A stretch of 64,000 nt of DNA from Shewanella polaris (GTDB taxonomy: Bacteria > Pseudomonadota > Gammaproteobacteria > Enterobacterales > Shewanellaceae). Below, in pieces: positions 63,402 through 64,000 of this stretch (positions within the stretch are counted from its first letter, which is position 1; each line of letters starts with the position of its first letter). The notes under the pieces are model-generated. The model saw nothing but the letters and a program-made list of their open reading frames with translations, did no database searches and was not told the DNA's origin. Location of the stretch: contig NZ_CP041036.1 in assembly GCF_006385555.1 (NCBI RefSeq), forward strand, positions 1,736,001 through 1,800,000, read 5' to 3'. The translations under genes and the position numbers were made by a program.

Positions 63402-64000
63402 TTACTTAACTTTTTGTTCTACCAGTTTTTTTATCGAAGCTGAGGCATGCAATATATGCTCACGCAACAATTGCGTTGCTTTTTCGATATCTCGATTTTT
63501 ACACAATTCGAGCAACACTCTATGCTCTCTTTCTGCGACAGGGATCCCGCCAGTAAAAAGGAGCTGTAGACGAATATATCTATCGCAATTAGTGTTTAAA
63601 CCGTTAACAACATCCATTGTATGGGGGCGATTAGCCGCTGCATATAAACGAGTATGGAAGCGAGTATTCAGTTCACTCCAACTGGCAACGGATTCTTTCA
63701 GTTTAAACGCTAATTCAAGTTGAACCAAAATTGCTTCTGCTTCAATAAGAGCATCATCAGTTAAATTTGGAATAGCTTTAGCCAATAAATCTGATTCAAT
63801 CATTGCGCGTAATTCAAATAACTCGGTAACTTGTTCAACAGACAACAAGGTTGCAGTTGCACCTTTATGTGGCTCGAAATTGATCAGGCCTTCAGCTTCT
63901 AATTGTACTAAAGCCTCACGGACAGGAATGCGACTTACATTCAATTGTTCTGCAATTGCAGATTGTCTTAGCGGTTCTCCTCCTTGTATGTCACCAGAAA
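63402..64000 (-). CDS. GntR/FCD-family regulator, 5' end beyond window
   Basis: The frame is open to base 64000, so only part is present. Visible HTH: S-A-I-A-E-Q-L-N-V-S-R-I-P-V-R-E-A-L, followed by the FCD effector domain with R-A-M-I-E-S-D and H-T-R-L-Y (metal/ligand residues). About 200 residues are seen. FadR-subfamily regulators sense organic acids; it may control the FabH-like gene 149 bp downstream. Confidence 0.9.
   Translation of the reverse strand, partial: SGDIQGGEPLRQSAIAEQLNVSRIPVREALVQLEAEGLINFEPHKGATATLLSVEQVTELFELRAMIESDLLAKAIPNLTDDALIEAEAILVQLELAFKLKESVASWSELNTRFHTRLYAAANRPHTMDVVNGLNTNCDRYIRLQLLFTGGIPVAEREHRVLLELCKNRDIEKATQLLREHILHASASIKKLVEQKVK

Overview
The window is a stretch of gammaproteobacterial chromosome, most likely Shewanella. 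The evidence is gene order and protein character: suhB-trmJ-cysE-iscRSUA-hscBA-fdx, ybaN-apt-dnaX-ybaB-(islet)-recR-htpG-cnoX-adk-gsk, many TonB-dependent receptors, two diguanylate cyclase genes (one decayed), FNR- and CRP-type sites, and an AT-rich base composition. I did not recognise any tRNA, rRNA or CRISPR array. The species is inferred, not proven.

Region by region. 1-4.1 kb: the end of a patatin-like lipase, then the anaerobic ribonucleotide reductase pair nrdDG behind an FNR-type box and two helically phased NrdR boxes. 4.1-9.5 kb: a Fur-controlled siderophore receptor, yibL, ribA, an outer-membrane barrel protein and a VF530-type DNA-binding protein. 9.5-13.6 kb: a CstA/BtsT-type transporter with a LytS/LytTR two-component pair resembling the pyruvate sensor BtsSR; a BtsR-like direct repeat, a CRP-like site and a hairpin covering the Shine-Dalgarno lie upstream of the transporter. 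14-16 kb: a chromosomal ParA with a ribbon-helix-helix partner, a PilZ protein and a PsiE-like protein. 16.3-24.6 kb: suhB, trmJ, cysE and the complete ISC iron-sulfur assembly operon behind two adjacent IscR sites. 24.6-26.2 kb: rimK and ndk.

26.2-33.8 kb holds two paralogous TonB-dependent receptors, each behind a long AT-rich leader; the promoters are duplicated, with an upstream element and a leader hairpin kept at matching positions. 33.8-34.1 kb contains remnants of an IS3-family element whose intact copy lies at 43.2-44.5 kb. 34.1-35.8 kb: a DksA/TraR-like zinc-finger protein and dusC.

36.1-38.3 kb is the most interesting locus: a secreted repeat peptide with ten EGKCG motifs, followed by a DUF692 (MNIO) enzyme and its DUF2063 partner. 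This is an HvfABC/bufferin-type copper-binding RiPP pathway with an unusually repetitive precursor. It is followed by an unannotated 39-residue membrane protein under a perfect CRP site.

38.7-53.2 kb is the conserved ybaN to gsk block, interrupted between ybaB and recR by the IS copy, a membrane-protein/XRE pair and a diguanylate cyclase. htpG has a clear sigma-32 promoter. 53.3-57.1 kb: nadE, an unknown gene, a membrane-anchored alpha/beta hydrolase and a decayed diguanylate cyclase. 57.4-62.1 kb: a DUF4212/sodium-solute symporter pair (acetate/actP type), a cNMP-CBS-DUF294 protein and a DnaQ-like exonuclease. 62.2-64 kb: a stand-alone FabH-like ketoacyl synthase and a GntR/FCD regulator cut by the window edge.
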